This document shows positions 9,240 through 17,783 of a stretch of 64,000 nucleotides of DNA, piece after piece. How positions within the stretch are numbered: position 1 is the first letter of the stretch; the number at the start of each line of letters is the position of its first letter. The translations under genes and the position numbers were made by a program. This DNA comes from a bacterium (lineage in GTDB: Bacteria; Orphanbacterota; Orphanbacteria; Orphanbacterales; Orphanbacteraceae), in the NCBI GenBank assembly GCA_025782575.1, contig JALGYY010000002.1:1-64000 (forward strand), written 5' to 3'. The notes below the pieces were generated by a model that did not search any database, was not told the origin of the DNA, and was given only the letters and a program-made list of their open reading frames with translations.

Positions 9240-9455
9240 GGCCTGTTCGCATTCATCCAGGAGCAATACCACATGAGGGGCCTTCCAGATAAGATGACCG
9301 GGCGAAGTGACTGTGTCATGTCCAGAGAAACACACCTTCGATAGAGTCATTGTTCCGGGGATCGGTCAGAGGACCGGCGTCAGGCTCACCATCACCCGAA
9401 TCAGCAGGGTCGGGGATCATCGATTTTAGATGCTCCGCCGCGGAAACCGGCCGCC

Positions 9456-10346
9456 CTACTTTTTTCCCCAACTTCCGACGCCGGGCAGCGCCCTGTAAAG
9501 CACTTCATGATAAAGCCGGCGGGGCAGGAAACGCCGCATCTTGGAGAAGAGCCATGCGTCCCATGTGGCCGCGACTCGAAGAGGAGGATGTTTTCGCCGG
9601 ATCGTTTTCAGAATCACCCTGGCTACTTTGTGGGGAGTCGCCGTTGTCACCTTCATGAATCTAGAGATGAACCGTGACATGTGCAGGTAGTGGGAGTGGT
9701 AGGGGTCATCCGTATCGTCGAGCGCCGCCTGACTGAGCCTGGTCAACTGCGTGTTATGAACCGAAAGAGAGTTGATAAAGCCGGGCTCGATGAGAGTGAC
9801 TTTGATGTTCCAGGGCCGGGATTCGTAGTAAAGAGATTCCGTAGCTCCTTCGAGGGCGAATTTTGATGCGCTGTAGACCGCCATCGTCGGCATGGCCATC
9901 ATGCCGCTTGCCGATGAGATATTAATAATTCTGCCATGCCGGCGTTTCCGCATGCCGGGAAGTACCAGCCGGGCCAGCTCAATCGGTGACCGAAAGTTCA
10001 CATTCATCTGGTGCATCCGGTCCTTTTCATCCACATGCTCGACAACGGCACGGTAGGCGATGCCGGCGTTATTCACCAGAACATCGACTCCACCAAGCTT
10101 TTCATCCGCCTCATGAATGACGGCTTCCCTTTGCTCGGAATCCGTGATGTCGAGCGGCCTGAGCCAGAGTCGTTGGTCTTCGTATACCCGTTGCTCTCTG
10201 AATCGAGCGAGCGAGTCTTGACGGGCAGTGAGAATGAGATGGTACGGCTCATCCATCAGGAGACGAGCGAGTGCCAGACCGAGACCGCTGCTCGCGCCTG
10301 TCACCAGGATCACCGGGATTCTCGACTGGGTATGATTCGACGTCAT
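9456..10346 (-). CDS. Short-chain dehydrogenase/reductase
   Basis: Encodes 296 residues from the ATG at 10346 (a TTG three codons earlier is possible). It has a classical SDR layout: T-G-A-S-S-G-L-G nucleotide-binding loop (16-23), V-L-V-N-N-A-G, I-I-N-I-S-S-A-S-G with the catalytic Ser, and Y-S-A-S-K with catalytic Tyr and Lys. The E-P-G-F-I segment after the active site and the basic C-terminus (R-R-F-L-P-R-R-L-Y) are typical of the group that reduces ketones or retinol/steroid-like lipids. It acts in the cytoplasm, possibly at the membrane face, with NAD(P)H. The substrate is unknown. It is separated from the cupin gene by 45 bases and could be co-transcribed with it. Confidence 0.9.
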   Translation of the reverse strand: MTSNHTQSRIPVILVTGASSGLGLALARLLMDEPYHLILTARQDSLARFREQRVYEDQRLWLRPLDITDSEQREAVIHEADEKLGGVDVLVNNAGIAYRAVVEHVDEKDRMHQMNVNFRSPIELARLVLPGMRKRRHGRIINISSASGMMAMPTMAVYSASKFALEGATESLYYESRPWNIKVTLIEPGFINSLSVHNTQLTRLSQAALDDTDDPYHSHYLHMSRFISRFMKVTTATPHKVARVILKTIRRKHPPLRVAATWDAWLFSKMRRFLPRRLYHEVLYRALPGVGSWGKK

Positions 10347-10391
10347 GGATCTCAAGCTATCACAATCCAGGGGCTCGCCGCCTCTTACCTA

Positions 10392-10733
10392 TCAGGCCTT
10401 CGGCTTATAACGATCCGGTTCGTTGAAGACGATCAGGGCCTTGTAGCCGGCCGCCACGCTGGCACCGTGAGGAACGTTGGCCGGGATGTAGAAATTCTGG
10501 CCCGCTTCATAAACCATGGACCGCCCTTCCATATGCAAAGTGACCTTGCCGGCAAGAGGGACTTCCCACTGTTCGTCATGTGCATGTTCCGGCACTTCGA
10601 CCGCTTCATCGAATTCAACGAATACGATCTGGCGACCACTACTGCCGAGCATCCACCCCTTTGCTCCCTCAACTGGTAAGTCGATCTGCGGCAGATCCTT
10701 AATGAAACCCGGAATTCCATCGAACTTTGCCAC
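10392..10733 (-). CDS. Cupin-domain protein
   Basis: Encodes 113 residues from GTG at 10733, with an AAGGGGGCGGAAG purine run just ahead. A single cupin barrel is visible: V-P-E-H-A-H-D-E-Q-W-E-V contributes the His/His/Glu metal ligands of motif 1, and P-A-N-V-P-H-G-A the His of motif 2. Proteins of this size are metal-binding isomerases, dioxygenases or sugar/small-molecule sensors. Nothing specifies the ligand. It lies just upstream of the SDR gene on the same strand, so a shared metabolic role is possible. Confidence 0.85.
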   Translation of the reverse strand: MAKFDGIPGFIKDLPQIDLPVEGAKGWMLGSSGRQIVFVEFDEAVEVPEHAHDEQWEVPLAGKVTLHMEGRSMVYEAGQNFYIPANVPHGASVAAGYKALIVFNEPDRYKPKA

Positions 10734-10831
10734 CTTCCGCCCCCTTTCTATTGACTGGGAGAATTATGGCATATCTTTGAATTCCGCATCGGGGAGAAAC
10801 GGTCGAGAGCGGGAGCGCGATACATGAAAAA

Positions 10832-10858
10832 CCCCCGAGAGCAATTCTCCCGGGGGGG
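10832..10858 (-). terminator. Rho-independent terminator after the first tandem paralogue
   Basis: On the minus strand a C-rich arm ending CCCGGGAGA, a 5-base loop and TCTCGGGGG are followed by TTTTTC, a typical intrinsic terminator, 22 bases past the stop codon of the paralogue at 10880. Confidence 0.8.
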
Positions 10859-10879
10859 TGTCGATAAATTGTCGCCAGC

Positions 10880-12094
10880 TTAGAACTCTTCGTCGTTGCC
10901 GGCCGCGTCCTCCACGCGCTTCTTCCCCGCTTCAATATCGGCCTTGCTTGGAGTCGTGTGACCTTCGCCGTAGTTGCTGGTGTACTGCTCGCTGTCTACC
11001 GGATTGAACTCGCTCGGACTTCCCTGTACCTGGTCGCCCGGATTGACATCGCTGTTCTGGATCGCATCGAGCTTGATTCCCTGATACTGGTCGACAAAAT
11101 CCTGGTGCAGGAACGGGCCACCCTCAGAATCGGCACCACGGTCCTCAGTTGTCTCCTTGCCTTTTGGTGTCTTCCCCGCTACGACATTCACAAAGGTTGT
11201 GGCACCGTCGGCCTGGACGCCTACTTCTTCGGCGGCTTCGTTGGCCTGCTCGCTCCGCCCCTTGGTGCCGAGCTTCGTCTTCTCCGTCCCGGCACTCTCG
11301 TTAATCGAGTCTTCCGCAGCCTGGGCCTGTGATTCTGTCGCGGTTTCTGTTCCGCCGGTCTGGTCCTTGCCGGAAGCCGTATCCGTCAATTTTTCTTTGA
11401 CCCAGCTGACAAACCTGTCGGCCAGGCCCGGCGAAGGGGTGACCGTCTCGGTTCCCGGGCCTTTGCCGAGACCACTGGAAACAGCACTTGCATTGGCTGA
11501 CACCTTGTCGTAGTCGCCCGCCGCAGCTGCTGCTTTGGTTGAGGCATCGAGCGCCTTCAGCCCTGCCAGCTCAGCCGCTCCCATCTTTCCCGCCGCACTA
11601 CGATCGATACCGCTGTACGGGTTACCAATTCCGAGGTCGGCCCCTCCCCGGTAATCCTCATTCGGATTCCGGCCGTCGGTCTGGCTCCCCTGCCCCAGGA
11701 GATCGCGGTCGACTCCCAATCCATCGTGCGCCTGCTCCCGTAGCGATTCATTCGTCGAATAACCCTGCTGGGGTCCCGCAATGGTGTCGTCGATCGCTGC
11801 TGCGTGCGAGCCCTGCTCTACATTGGCCCCGCCCGGCATGCTTCCCTCCGGTACTTTCGCCTGGAGATCGACATCATCCGGCTTCGCTTCCGGTCTCGGG
11901 CTGCCGGCGCCGTTGCCCGGTTTGGAGATCTGGCCGAAACGGCCGTTATTCGCCTTGGCGAACCGATCGGCGGAGGCCTTCAGATCCTTGTTCATATCTG
12001 CCGGTTTCTGCATCTCCTCCGCGGGCTTGCCTTTCGCCTTGCTGGTCTCTGTGGCGGTCGCAGTCGCCGTGATACCTCTTCCGCTGACTTTCAT
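10880..12094 (-). CDS. Unrecognised hydrophilic protein, tandem paralogue A
   Basis: Encodes 404 residues from the ATG at 12094 (GGAGCAGG ahead). There is no signal peptide, no membrane segment, no Cys and only one Trp; it is rich in Ala, Gly, Glu, Thr and Lys, suggesting a largely disordered or filamentous protein. It starts M-K-V-S-G-R-G, followed by a T/A-rich stretch. It shares with its neighbour B the blocks P-D-D-V-D-L, P-E-G-S-M-P-G, D-D-T-I-A-G-P-Q-Q-G, V-S-S-G-L-G-K-G-P-G, A-G-T-E-K-T-K-L-G-T-K, V-G-V-Q-A-D-G-A-T-T and the terminal Y-G-E-G-H-T. I do not recognise the family. The context (an ECF/kinase module next door) suggests regulated expression. Confidence 0.8.
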   Translation of the reverse strand: MKVSGRGITATATATETSKAKGKPAEEMQKPADMNKDLKASADRFAKANNGRFGQISKPGNGAGSPRPEAKPDDVDLQAKVPEGSMPGGANVEQGSHAAAIDDTIAGPQQGYSTNESLREQAHDGLGVDRDLLGQGSQTDGRNPNEDYRGGADLGIGNPYSGIDRSAAGKMGAAELAGLKALDASTKAAAAAGDYDKVSANASAVSSGLGKGPGTETVTPSPGLADRFVSWVKEKLTDTASGKDQTGGTETATESQAQAAEDSINESAGTEKTKLGTKGRSEQANEAAEEVGVQADGATTFVNVVAGKTPKGKETTEDRGADSEGGPFLHQDFVDQYQGIKLDAIQNSDVNPGDQVQGSPSEFNPVDSEQYTSNYGEGHTTPSKADIEAGKKRVEDAAGNDEEF

Positions 12095-12132
12095 CTTCCT
12101 GCTCCTTCCATGAATATTTTGTGATGATTCAT

Positions 12133-12177
12133 CGTGTCTCTTGCCCACTAGGCGACTTTGACAATCAGTGTGGGACA
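12133..12177 (-). promoter_or_regulatory. Conserved upstream box of paralogue A
   Basis: These 45 bases match the block at 13539-13583 at about 35 positions without gaps, and both lie 39-40 bases ahead of the paralogues' ATGs. The best-kept part, read on the plus strand, is GTGTCTCTTGC followed by CACTA. Conservation of both sequence and distance suggests a promoter or leader element copied with the gene. No standard -35/-10 pair is evident, so an alternative sigma factor is possible. Confidence 0.5.
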
Positions 12178-12227
12178 TGGATTCACAATATTTTTGGAAG
12201 AATTTTTGAACAGGTGATACGCAAGAT

Positions 12228-12252
12228 CCCCCGGGAGATGATCTCCCGGGGG
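12228..12252 (-). terminator. Palindromic hairpin after paralogue B
   Basis: CCCCCGGGAGAT and its complement form a near-perfect hairpin 20 bases past the stop of the second paralogue. It resembles the hairpin after paralogue A, consistent with the whole unit having been duplicated, but it has no T tract. Confidence 0.55.
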
Positions 12253-12272
12253 TGTTACTTAGAGTCGATCGC

Positions 12273-13499
12273 TTAGAACTCGTCGTCGTTACCGGCCGCG
12301 TCTTCCACACGCTTCTTCCCGGCTTCGATATCGGCTTTGCTGGGAGCCGTGTGGCCTTCACCGTAGTTGGCAGTGTACTGGTCGGTGTTCGGCGAGCCGA
12401 CTTCACCGACGGGACCTCCCTGCATTTGGTCGCCGGGATTGATCTCGCTATTTTTCATCGCCGCGATCTTCATATCCTGATAGTTGTCCGTGAAATCATC
12501 TAGGCCGTGGATATCGGGCGTATCGAACTCGACCTCGCGATCCTCGGCCGTCTTCTTCGCTTTTTCTGCTGCATCCCCCGCCGCTGCATTTACTATGGTC
12601 GTGGCTCCGTCCGCCTGAACGCCGACTTCCGTGGCAGCTTCATTGCCTTGCTCACCGCGGGCCTTCGTGCCAAGTTTCGTTTTCTCTGTCCCGGCACTTT
12701 CGTTGATCGTATCTTCCGCTGCCTGCGCCTGGGTCTCTGAGGGAGTCTTTCCGCCGCCAGCCTGGTTCTTCCCGGTGATTACGTTCGTAATTCCTTCTTT
12801 GATTTCTTCGACGATCTTCTCGGAATTGGACGGCTTCTCCACGACCGTTGTCGAGCCCGGGCCCTTTCCGAGACCTGAGGATACGTTACTCGCAATTGCA
12901 TCCACTGCCTCGAAGTTGCCTTCCGCAGCCGCCGCCTTGGCATTAGCGGCGTCGATCTTCAGCCCTACCTGATCAATTAGCGACGCCGGCTCACCGGCCG
13001 CCTCTTTTCCAACACCAATGTCGGGATCGGCCATACCCGGCCCTCCCCCACGGTATGCTCCATTGGGGTCTCGCCCGTCGACCTGCTTCCCCCCTCCCAT
13101 CATCAGGCTCTCATCCGGGAATAACCCCGAGCGAACCTCCTCCCGCAGCGTGGAATCAACCGAATTACCTTGCTGGGGACCCGCAATGGTGTCATCGATC
13201 GGTCCCGCATGCGACCCCTGAGCCATGTCAGTTTCGCCCGGCATGCTTCCCTCCGGCATTTTCGCGCGGAGATCGACATCATCCGGCATCACTTCCGGTT
13301 TCGGGCTACTTGCGCCTTTGCCCGGATTGGCAATCTGGCTGAAACGGCCGCTGTTCACCTTCGCGAGCCGATTTGCCGAGGTTCTGATCTCCTTGGCAAT
13401 ATCTGCCGGTTTCCGGTCGGTCTGCGCTGGATTCTTTTTAGACTTCTCATGCTTCGTCGGGGTTGTTGTCGCCGTGGTCCCTCTTCCGCTGACTTTCAT
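12273..13499 (-). CDS. Unrecognised hydrophilic protein, tandem paralogue B
   Basis: Encodes 408 residues from the ATG at 13499, with GGAGAGG just ahead. Composition and layout follow paralogue A: no signal peptide, no membrane helix, no Cys and no Trp. The same M-K-V-S-G-R-G start is followed by a T/K/P-rich stretch, and the same closing segment (K-A-D-I-E-A-G-K-K-R-V-E-D-A-A-G-N-D) ends in D-D-E-F. The ends are more conserved than the middle (about 110-150 and 220-245), as expected if the N-terminus is a recognition tag and the C-terminus a functional module. It diverges from the ECF sigma gene at 13622, and the shared 123-base gap contains the conserved box. Function unknown. Confidence 0.8.
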   Translation of the reverse strand: MKVSGRGTTATTTPTKHEKSKKNPAQTDRKPADIAKEIRTSANRLAKVNSGRFSQIANPGKGASSPKPEVMPDDVDLRAKMPEGSMPGETDMAQGSHAGPIDDTIAGPQQGNSVDSTLREEVRSGLFPDESLMMGGGKQVDGRDPNGAYRGGGPGMADPDIGVGKEAAGEPASLIDQVGLKIDAANAKAAAAEGNFEAVDAIASNVSSGLGKGPGSTTVVEKPSNSEKIVEEIKEGITNVITGKNQAGGGKTPSETQAQAAEDTINESAGTEKTKLGTKARGEQGNEAATEVGVQADGATTIVNAAAGDAAEKAKKTAEDREVEFDTPDIHGLDDFTDNYQDMKIAAMKNSEINPGDQMQGGPVGEVGSPNTDQYTANYGEGHTAPSKADIEAGKKRVEDAAGNDDEF

Positions 13500-13538
13500 C
13501 TTTCCTCTCCTCTCATGGGGTATACTGCGGTCAGTTAT

Positions 13539-13583
13539 TGTGTCTCTTGCTCACTAAGCGATTTCGGCGACCAATTTGGGACA
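13539..13583 (-). promoter_or_regulatory. Conserved upstream box of paralogue B
   Basis: Partner of the box at 12133-12177, about 35 of 45 positions identical and ungapped, at the same distance from the start codon. It also lies between divergent genes and could regulate the sigma/kinase operon starting at 13622. Confidence 0.5.
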
Positions 13584-13621
13584 CTCGGTATCGTAAGCTT
13601 TTTCCCGGAGCCGGTGGATCG

Positions 13622-14197
13622 ATGGCCGATCCTTCAGACCTCACACAAGTCCTGAAAGATGCGAGCGGTGGATCTCGCACCGCAGCCGACCGCCTTCTAC
13701 CGCTTGTTTACGACGAACTGCGAAGACTGGCCCAGAGTCGCATGGCTGAGGAACGGAGCGATCACACCCTCCAGGCGACCGCTCTCGTTCACGAGGCGTA
13801 TCTCAAGCTGATCGATATGGATCGAGTGGAATGGCAGAACCGTGCTCACTTCTTTGCCCTGGCGGCGAAGGCGATTCGCCGGATCCTGATCGACCACGCC
13901 CGCGCGAAGAACCGCGCGAAACGGGGAGGGGGTGAGCGAAACCTCTCTCTCGATGAAGCACTGACTATTCCGGCGGAAGGGCTGGACATGAATATTGTGG
14001 CGCTTCATGAAGCGCTCGAAAGATTTGCCGAGGAAGAGCCGATCCGAGCGCAGGTAGTGGAGCTTCGTTTCTTCGGCGGGCTGAGCGGCGAGGAAATCGC
14101 CGAAGTGCTCGGCGTTGACCGCCGGACGGTGACACGCTACTGGCAGCACGCGAGAGCCTGGCTCTACCGGGAATTACAGGATGACGCCGGTGAGTAG
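13622..14197 (+). CDS. ECF-type RNA polymerase sigma factor
   Basis: Encodes 191 residues; the ATG at 13622 gives M-A-D-P-S, the usual start point of the family, while the longer frame upstream has no support. Region 2 includes L-L-P-L-V-Y-D-E-L-R-R-L-A and T-A-L-V-H-E-A-Y-L-K-L; region 4 includes V-V-E-L-R-F-F-G-G-L-S-G-E-E-I-A-E-V-L with R-R-T-V-T-R-Y-W as the recognition helix. This is the ECF subgroup usually encoded beside a Ser/Thr kinase instead of an anti-sigma factor. It overlaps the next gene by 17 bases. By analogy the kinase would control it, or both would act in one signalling pathway; the paralogue genes upstream are candidate targets. Confidence 0.92.
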   Translation: MADPSDLTQVLKDASGGSRTAADRLLPLVYDELRRLAQSRMAEERSDHTLQATALVHEAYLKLIDMDRVEWQNRAHFFALAAKAIRRILIDHARAKNRAKRGGGERNLSLDEALTIPAEGLDMNIVALHEALERFAEEEPIRAQVVELRFFGGLSGEEIAEVLGVDRRTVTRYWQHARAWLYRELQDDAGE

Positions 14198-16808
14198 GGA
14201 TCCTCACCGTTCGGCGGGCGACATTTTCGCCGATGCTATCGATCTTCCTGCGAGTGAGCGTTCGCAATTTCTCGACAGAGCCTGCGGCGATGACCGCGCT
14301 CTTCGCAATGAAGTAGATTCCCTCCTTGCGGCACATCAGAGCGCCGGTGAATTCATGAACGCTCCAGCGATCGACACTGATCTCCCGATGGCAGGAATAG
14401 AGCCGGAAGATCTCAGCGGTACGCACGCCGGCGCTTACCGTCTCGTGAAGATCCTCGGTACCGGTGGCATGAGCACGGTCTATCTGGGGGAGAGGGCGGA
14501 CGCGGAGTTTGAAAAGCAGGTTGCGGTAAAACTGATCAAACGTGGGATGGATACCGATCACATCTTGAGCCGTTTCCGAAATGAGCGGCAGGTTCTCGCC
14601 GGTCTCGAACATCAGAATATCGCGCGGCTCCTGGACGGGGGTGTAACCGCCGACGGCCGCCCGTACCTGATCATGGAATATATCGACGGAATCCCGGTCG
14701 ACCAGTTCTGTGGAAGAAACGAGCTTGCGATCGGTGATCGGCTCCGCCTCTTTCGGACCGTATGCACCGCCGTTCAGTATGCCCACCGGAACCTGGTGGT
14801 TCATCGTGACTTGAAGCCGAGCAACATTCTCGTAACCCGCTCGGGAAAAGTCAAACTTCTCGATTTCGGGATCTCCAAAGTACTGCAACCGGAGAGCGCA
14901 GAGGCGCTCGGCATGACAGCCACCGGGTTCCGGCTGATGACACCTCGCTACGCGAGCCCTGAGCAAGTTCGTGGCGAACCTGTCACAACTGCCACGGATG
15001 TCTATTCGCTCGGTGTCATTTTGTACGAACTGCTCACCGGGCAACCGCCGTATCGAATCAAGACGACCGTACCCACAGAAGTGGAGCGGGTGATCGGCCA
15101 GACCGAGCCACCCCGGCCAAGCACAGTGATCAGCCAGGGAACCACAGTGCCCGGTCGAAATCTCGCCCGGCGTCTCGCCGGCGACATCGATAACATTGTA
15201 TTGAAAGCCCTTCGGAAAGAGCCCGACCGCCGCTACGAATCGGCCGATCAATTTTCCGAGGATGTGCGGCGCCATCTTGACGGCCTGCCCGTAATGGCCC
15301 GGCCGGACACGGTCGGGTACAGAACCGCAAAGTTCGTACAGCGGAATCGGGTTCCTGTGGCAGCGACCGGAATCGTCTTTCTCTCCCTGGTCGCCGCGAC
15401 CATTCTTAGTACATCACTCTATTTTCGCTCGGAACGTGCGTTGGCTGAGGCCGAGGTGCAAAGAACTACGGCCGGCCGGGTGAGTGGTTTTCTGGAGGAG
15501 ATGATGGTCGCCGTCGATCCTGTCGAAATGCAGAGCGGCGAGGCAGTAACAGTGGAGCGCATTCTCCAGGAAGCTTCCAAACGGATCGATGATGAGCTTG
15601 GCGAAGAACCGGCTGTTGCGGCGGCGCTCCATCATACGATGGCGAGAACCTTCAGAAATCTGGGCGCGTTTGACGAGGCGAAGAAACATGGTCTCGCCGA
15701 ACTCGCCCTGCAGGATGAACTCTACGGACCGCGATCGATCGAGGCCGCCGGCGGAATGCTCATGATGGGCGGAATATTTCTAGAACAGGGCGAAAACGAG
15801 CGCGCAGAAAGCCTGTTCCAGGAAGTGCGAAACATATCGGAGTCAACCGGTAACGGAGAAGATGAGATTACGGCGAACACCTATCGTGCTCTCGGCAAGA
15901 CGCGGTCAGCGCAAGGGGACTACGAAGAGGCTAAGAAACTCTGTCGGCGAGCAATCGAAATCCGGCGGGCCCTCCCGGGAGATCATCGCGAGGAACTCGC
16001 AGGTGATCTGAACCAGCTTGGACTCTCTCTTGTTCAGTCGGGAAAGCACGAGGAGTCCGTCGCCGCTTTGCGCGAGGCGCTTGATCTCATGACAGCAACC
16101 CGCGGCAAGAATCACACATTTATAGGTCAAATCAACAACAATATCGGCTGGGCGCTCGGCAAGCGAGGCGATTGGTCTGAAGCGGCGGGCTATCTGCGCG
16201 AAGCGATCGTTCGCCAGGAGAACATCTTTGCACCCGATCATCCGAACGTCCTTGTCGCACACGGGAACCTCGCCCAGGCTCTCTTCAATGCCGGGCAATT
16301 GGAAGAGGCTGAGATTATTTATGAGGAAGTCATCGTCGGCTTCCGATCACGGTTCGGCGACCGGCACGCGAACGTCGGACATGCTCTGAACAACTACGCC
16401 ACCATGCTCGAAAATGGCAAAGAAGTGTTCGCCGACGCCGCGGATCTTTATCGCCAGGCCCTTTCGATCTACAGAGAACAGCTGGGCAATGAACATCCCT
16501 ACTGCGCGATTGCGAACCACAATCTTGCGCGAACGCTCCACAAGGCGGGAAGGCTCAGCGACGCCGAAAAGGAATGTCGGTCAGCGCTCGCTGTGCGGAG
16601 GGCTGTCCTTCGGGATGGGCATCCCGATATCGCGCGAGATCTTGATCTCATGGGAACGATCCTGATGGACCAGGGGGATCCAGCGGCGGCGCGAGGGTTC
16701 TACGAAGAAGCGGTCGCGATTCTACGGAATGAACTGCCCGAGGGTAACGAGCGCATCGTCGACACGGAGGCGCGACTAGCCTTCTGTCTGGCGAAAATCG
16801 GCCATTAG
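14181..16808 (+). CDS. Ser/Thr protein kinase with TPR repeats
   Basis: Encodes 875 residues. N-terminal helices (1-80) precede a Hanks-type kinase: G-T-G-G-M-S (93-98), the ATP-binding Lys117 in V-A-V-K, H-R-D-L-K-P-S-N (208-215), D-F-G (228-230) and Y-A-S-P-E-Q, so all catalytic residues are present. A single membrane helix lies at about 391-413, followed by a C-terminal array of TPR units (about 430-870) with the tetratricopeptide A-x-x-x-Y-E-E-A spacing. The kinase is therefore cytoplasmic, and the TPR array probably faces the periplasm and senses or scaffolds a partner. It overlaps the ECF sigma gene, so the two form one regulatory unit. Confidence 0.92.
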   Translation: MTPVSRDPHRSAGDIFADAIDLPASERSQFLDRACGDDRALRNEVDSLLAAHQSAGEFMNAPAIDTDLPMAGIEPEDLSGTHAGAYRLVKILGTGGMSTVYLGERADAEFEKQVAVKLIKRGMDTDHILSRFRNERQVLAGLEHQNIARLLDGGVTADGRPYLIMEYIDGIPVDQFCGRNELAIGDRLRLFRTVCTAVQYAHRNLVVHRDLKPSNILVTRSGKVKLLDFGISKVLQPESAEALGMTATGFRLMTPRYASPEQVRGEPVTTATDVYSLGVILYELLTGQPPYRIKTTVPTEVERVIGQTEPPRPSTVISQGTTVPGRNLARRLAGDIDNIVLKALRKEPDRRYESADQFSEDVRRHLDGLPVMARPDTVGYRTAKFVQRNRVPVAATGIVFLSLVAATILSTSLYFRSERALAEAEVQRTTAGRVSGFLEEMMVAVDPVEMQSGEAVTVERILQEASKRIDDELGEEPAVAAALHHTMARTFRNLGAFDEAKKHGLAELALQDELYGPRSIEAAGGMLMMGGIFLEQGENERAESLFQEVRNISESTGNGEDEITANTYRALGKTRSAQGDYEEAKKLCRRAIEIRRALPGDHREELAGDLNQLGLSLVQSGKHEESVAALREALDLMTATRGKNHTFIGQINNNIGWALGKRGDWSEAAGYLREAIVRQENIFAPDHPNVLVAHGNLAQALFNAGQLEEAEIIYEEVIVGFRSRFGDRHANVGHALNNYATMLENGKEVFADAADLYRQALSIYREQLGNEHPYCAIANHNLARTLHKAGRLSDAEKECRSALAVRRAVLRDGHPDIARDLDLMGTILMDQGDPAAARGFYEEAVAILRNELPEGNERIVDTEARLAFCLAKIGH

Positions 16809-16816
16809 GGCGATTG

Positions 16817-17701
16817 TCAAAAGTTATATACGAAATCGACGTAGGGAACGAAGACCGCGTCACCGTCATCGGCAATTCTCGCTAACGCGAAATCGAAGGC
16901 GAGTTCTTCGCCGAAGAAACGCAAACCGAACGCAAGAAGCGGTTGATCGACACCAGGAAACGTCCAGTTTTCGGATACGAACGCGAGCCGGCGGGTCAGG
17001 CGGTATTCGAGTCCGAGCATGAACATTGCGTCGTTATCCAGGTCGTCCTTTCTGTATCCGTAGCCGACTCCGAGCGTGACATTCCGGTCTGAGTCACCAT
17101 ACGTACCAACGCCGTACAAGATACCGGCACTCCCTTCGTCTTCATCAGGAATACTCACGGCGATTGCCCCGGCGGCGACACCGAACCGCTGTGTCAGAGA
17201 GAAGCCCACCTTGGGTGTCAGGTAAAGCAGTTGCTCATCGACTCCTGGAAACAGAGAGAGGCCACCTCCGAGAGTAATGTAGTCCGTCACACCAAATGTC
17301 GCCCCCATGAAAAACACATAGATGTTTTGCACATAACCCGTCCCCTTCTCCAGCATCGTCGCTTTCGGGGCAAAGAAGAGCCTCGTTCGGTTCGGATTGG
17401 GAAACCAGTAGCCGGATTCGCGCAAGCTCTCCACCGGCACATCCTTCACCGACAGGATATCGGCCAGGGGAATCGTCAGCGTTCAATATTTCGTAGTGAA
17501 ATCGAGTTCGGTCGACCGGAGGGCGGTCGTGCGACCGATCAGCGTCGCTCCCTGCCTGGTCTTCAGAATCTGGAGATGGGTCGAATCGGTCGGGGCCTGC
17601 TCAGCCTGAACTTGTTCATGCTCCTGGCCGTACCCTGTTTCCGGGCACGAGAGCGTCGCCAGAATGACTAAGGCCAATAGACGCAGATAAGAGATCCGCA
17701 T
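16817..17701 (-). pseudogene. Exported outer-membrane-like protein, interrupted by an in-frame TGA
   Basis: A continuous minus-strand frame runs from the ATG at 17701 (GAGAGG ahead; signal peptide with L-L-A-L-V-I-L) to the stop at 16817, broken only by one TGA at 17483-17485. Coding resumes in the same frame with T-L-T-I-P-L-A-D-I-L-S-V, which continues the logic of a conserved N-terminal module (A-T-L-I-G-R-T-T-A) seen in a family of Gly/Tyr-rich beta proteins. The rest has F-P-N-P-N-R-T-R-L-F-F-A-P, Y-G-V-T-D-Y-I-T-L-G-G-G-L and a C-terminal barrel-like Y-V-D-F-V-Y-N-F. A GGA-to-TGA change or a base-call error would explain it. About 294 codons in total; function unknown. Confidence 0.75.
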
Positions 17702-17783
17702 GAACTGAACCTCTCCGATTTTGAAGGCCAGCACACGCCGGGGAGTACCAAAGGGGATTGTATCATAGCTGACTTGATGACAC

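Noticed and set aside
12095-12406. Longer start for paralogue A
   Set aside because: The frame stays open upstream, but it runs through the terminator hairpin and upstream box and into the coding region of paralogue B, lacks a ribosome site, and the M-K-V-S-G-R-G start matches paralogue B.
17483-17485. TGA as selenocysteine codon
   Set aside because: The surrounding protein is a beta-rich exported type without redox motifs, and no clear SECIS hairpin follows; a nonsense change or error is simpler.
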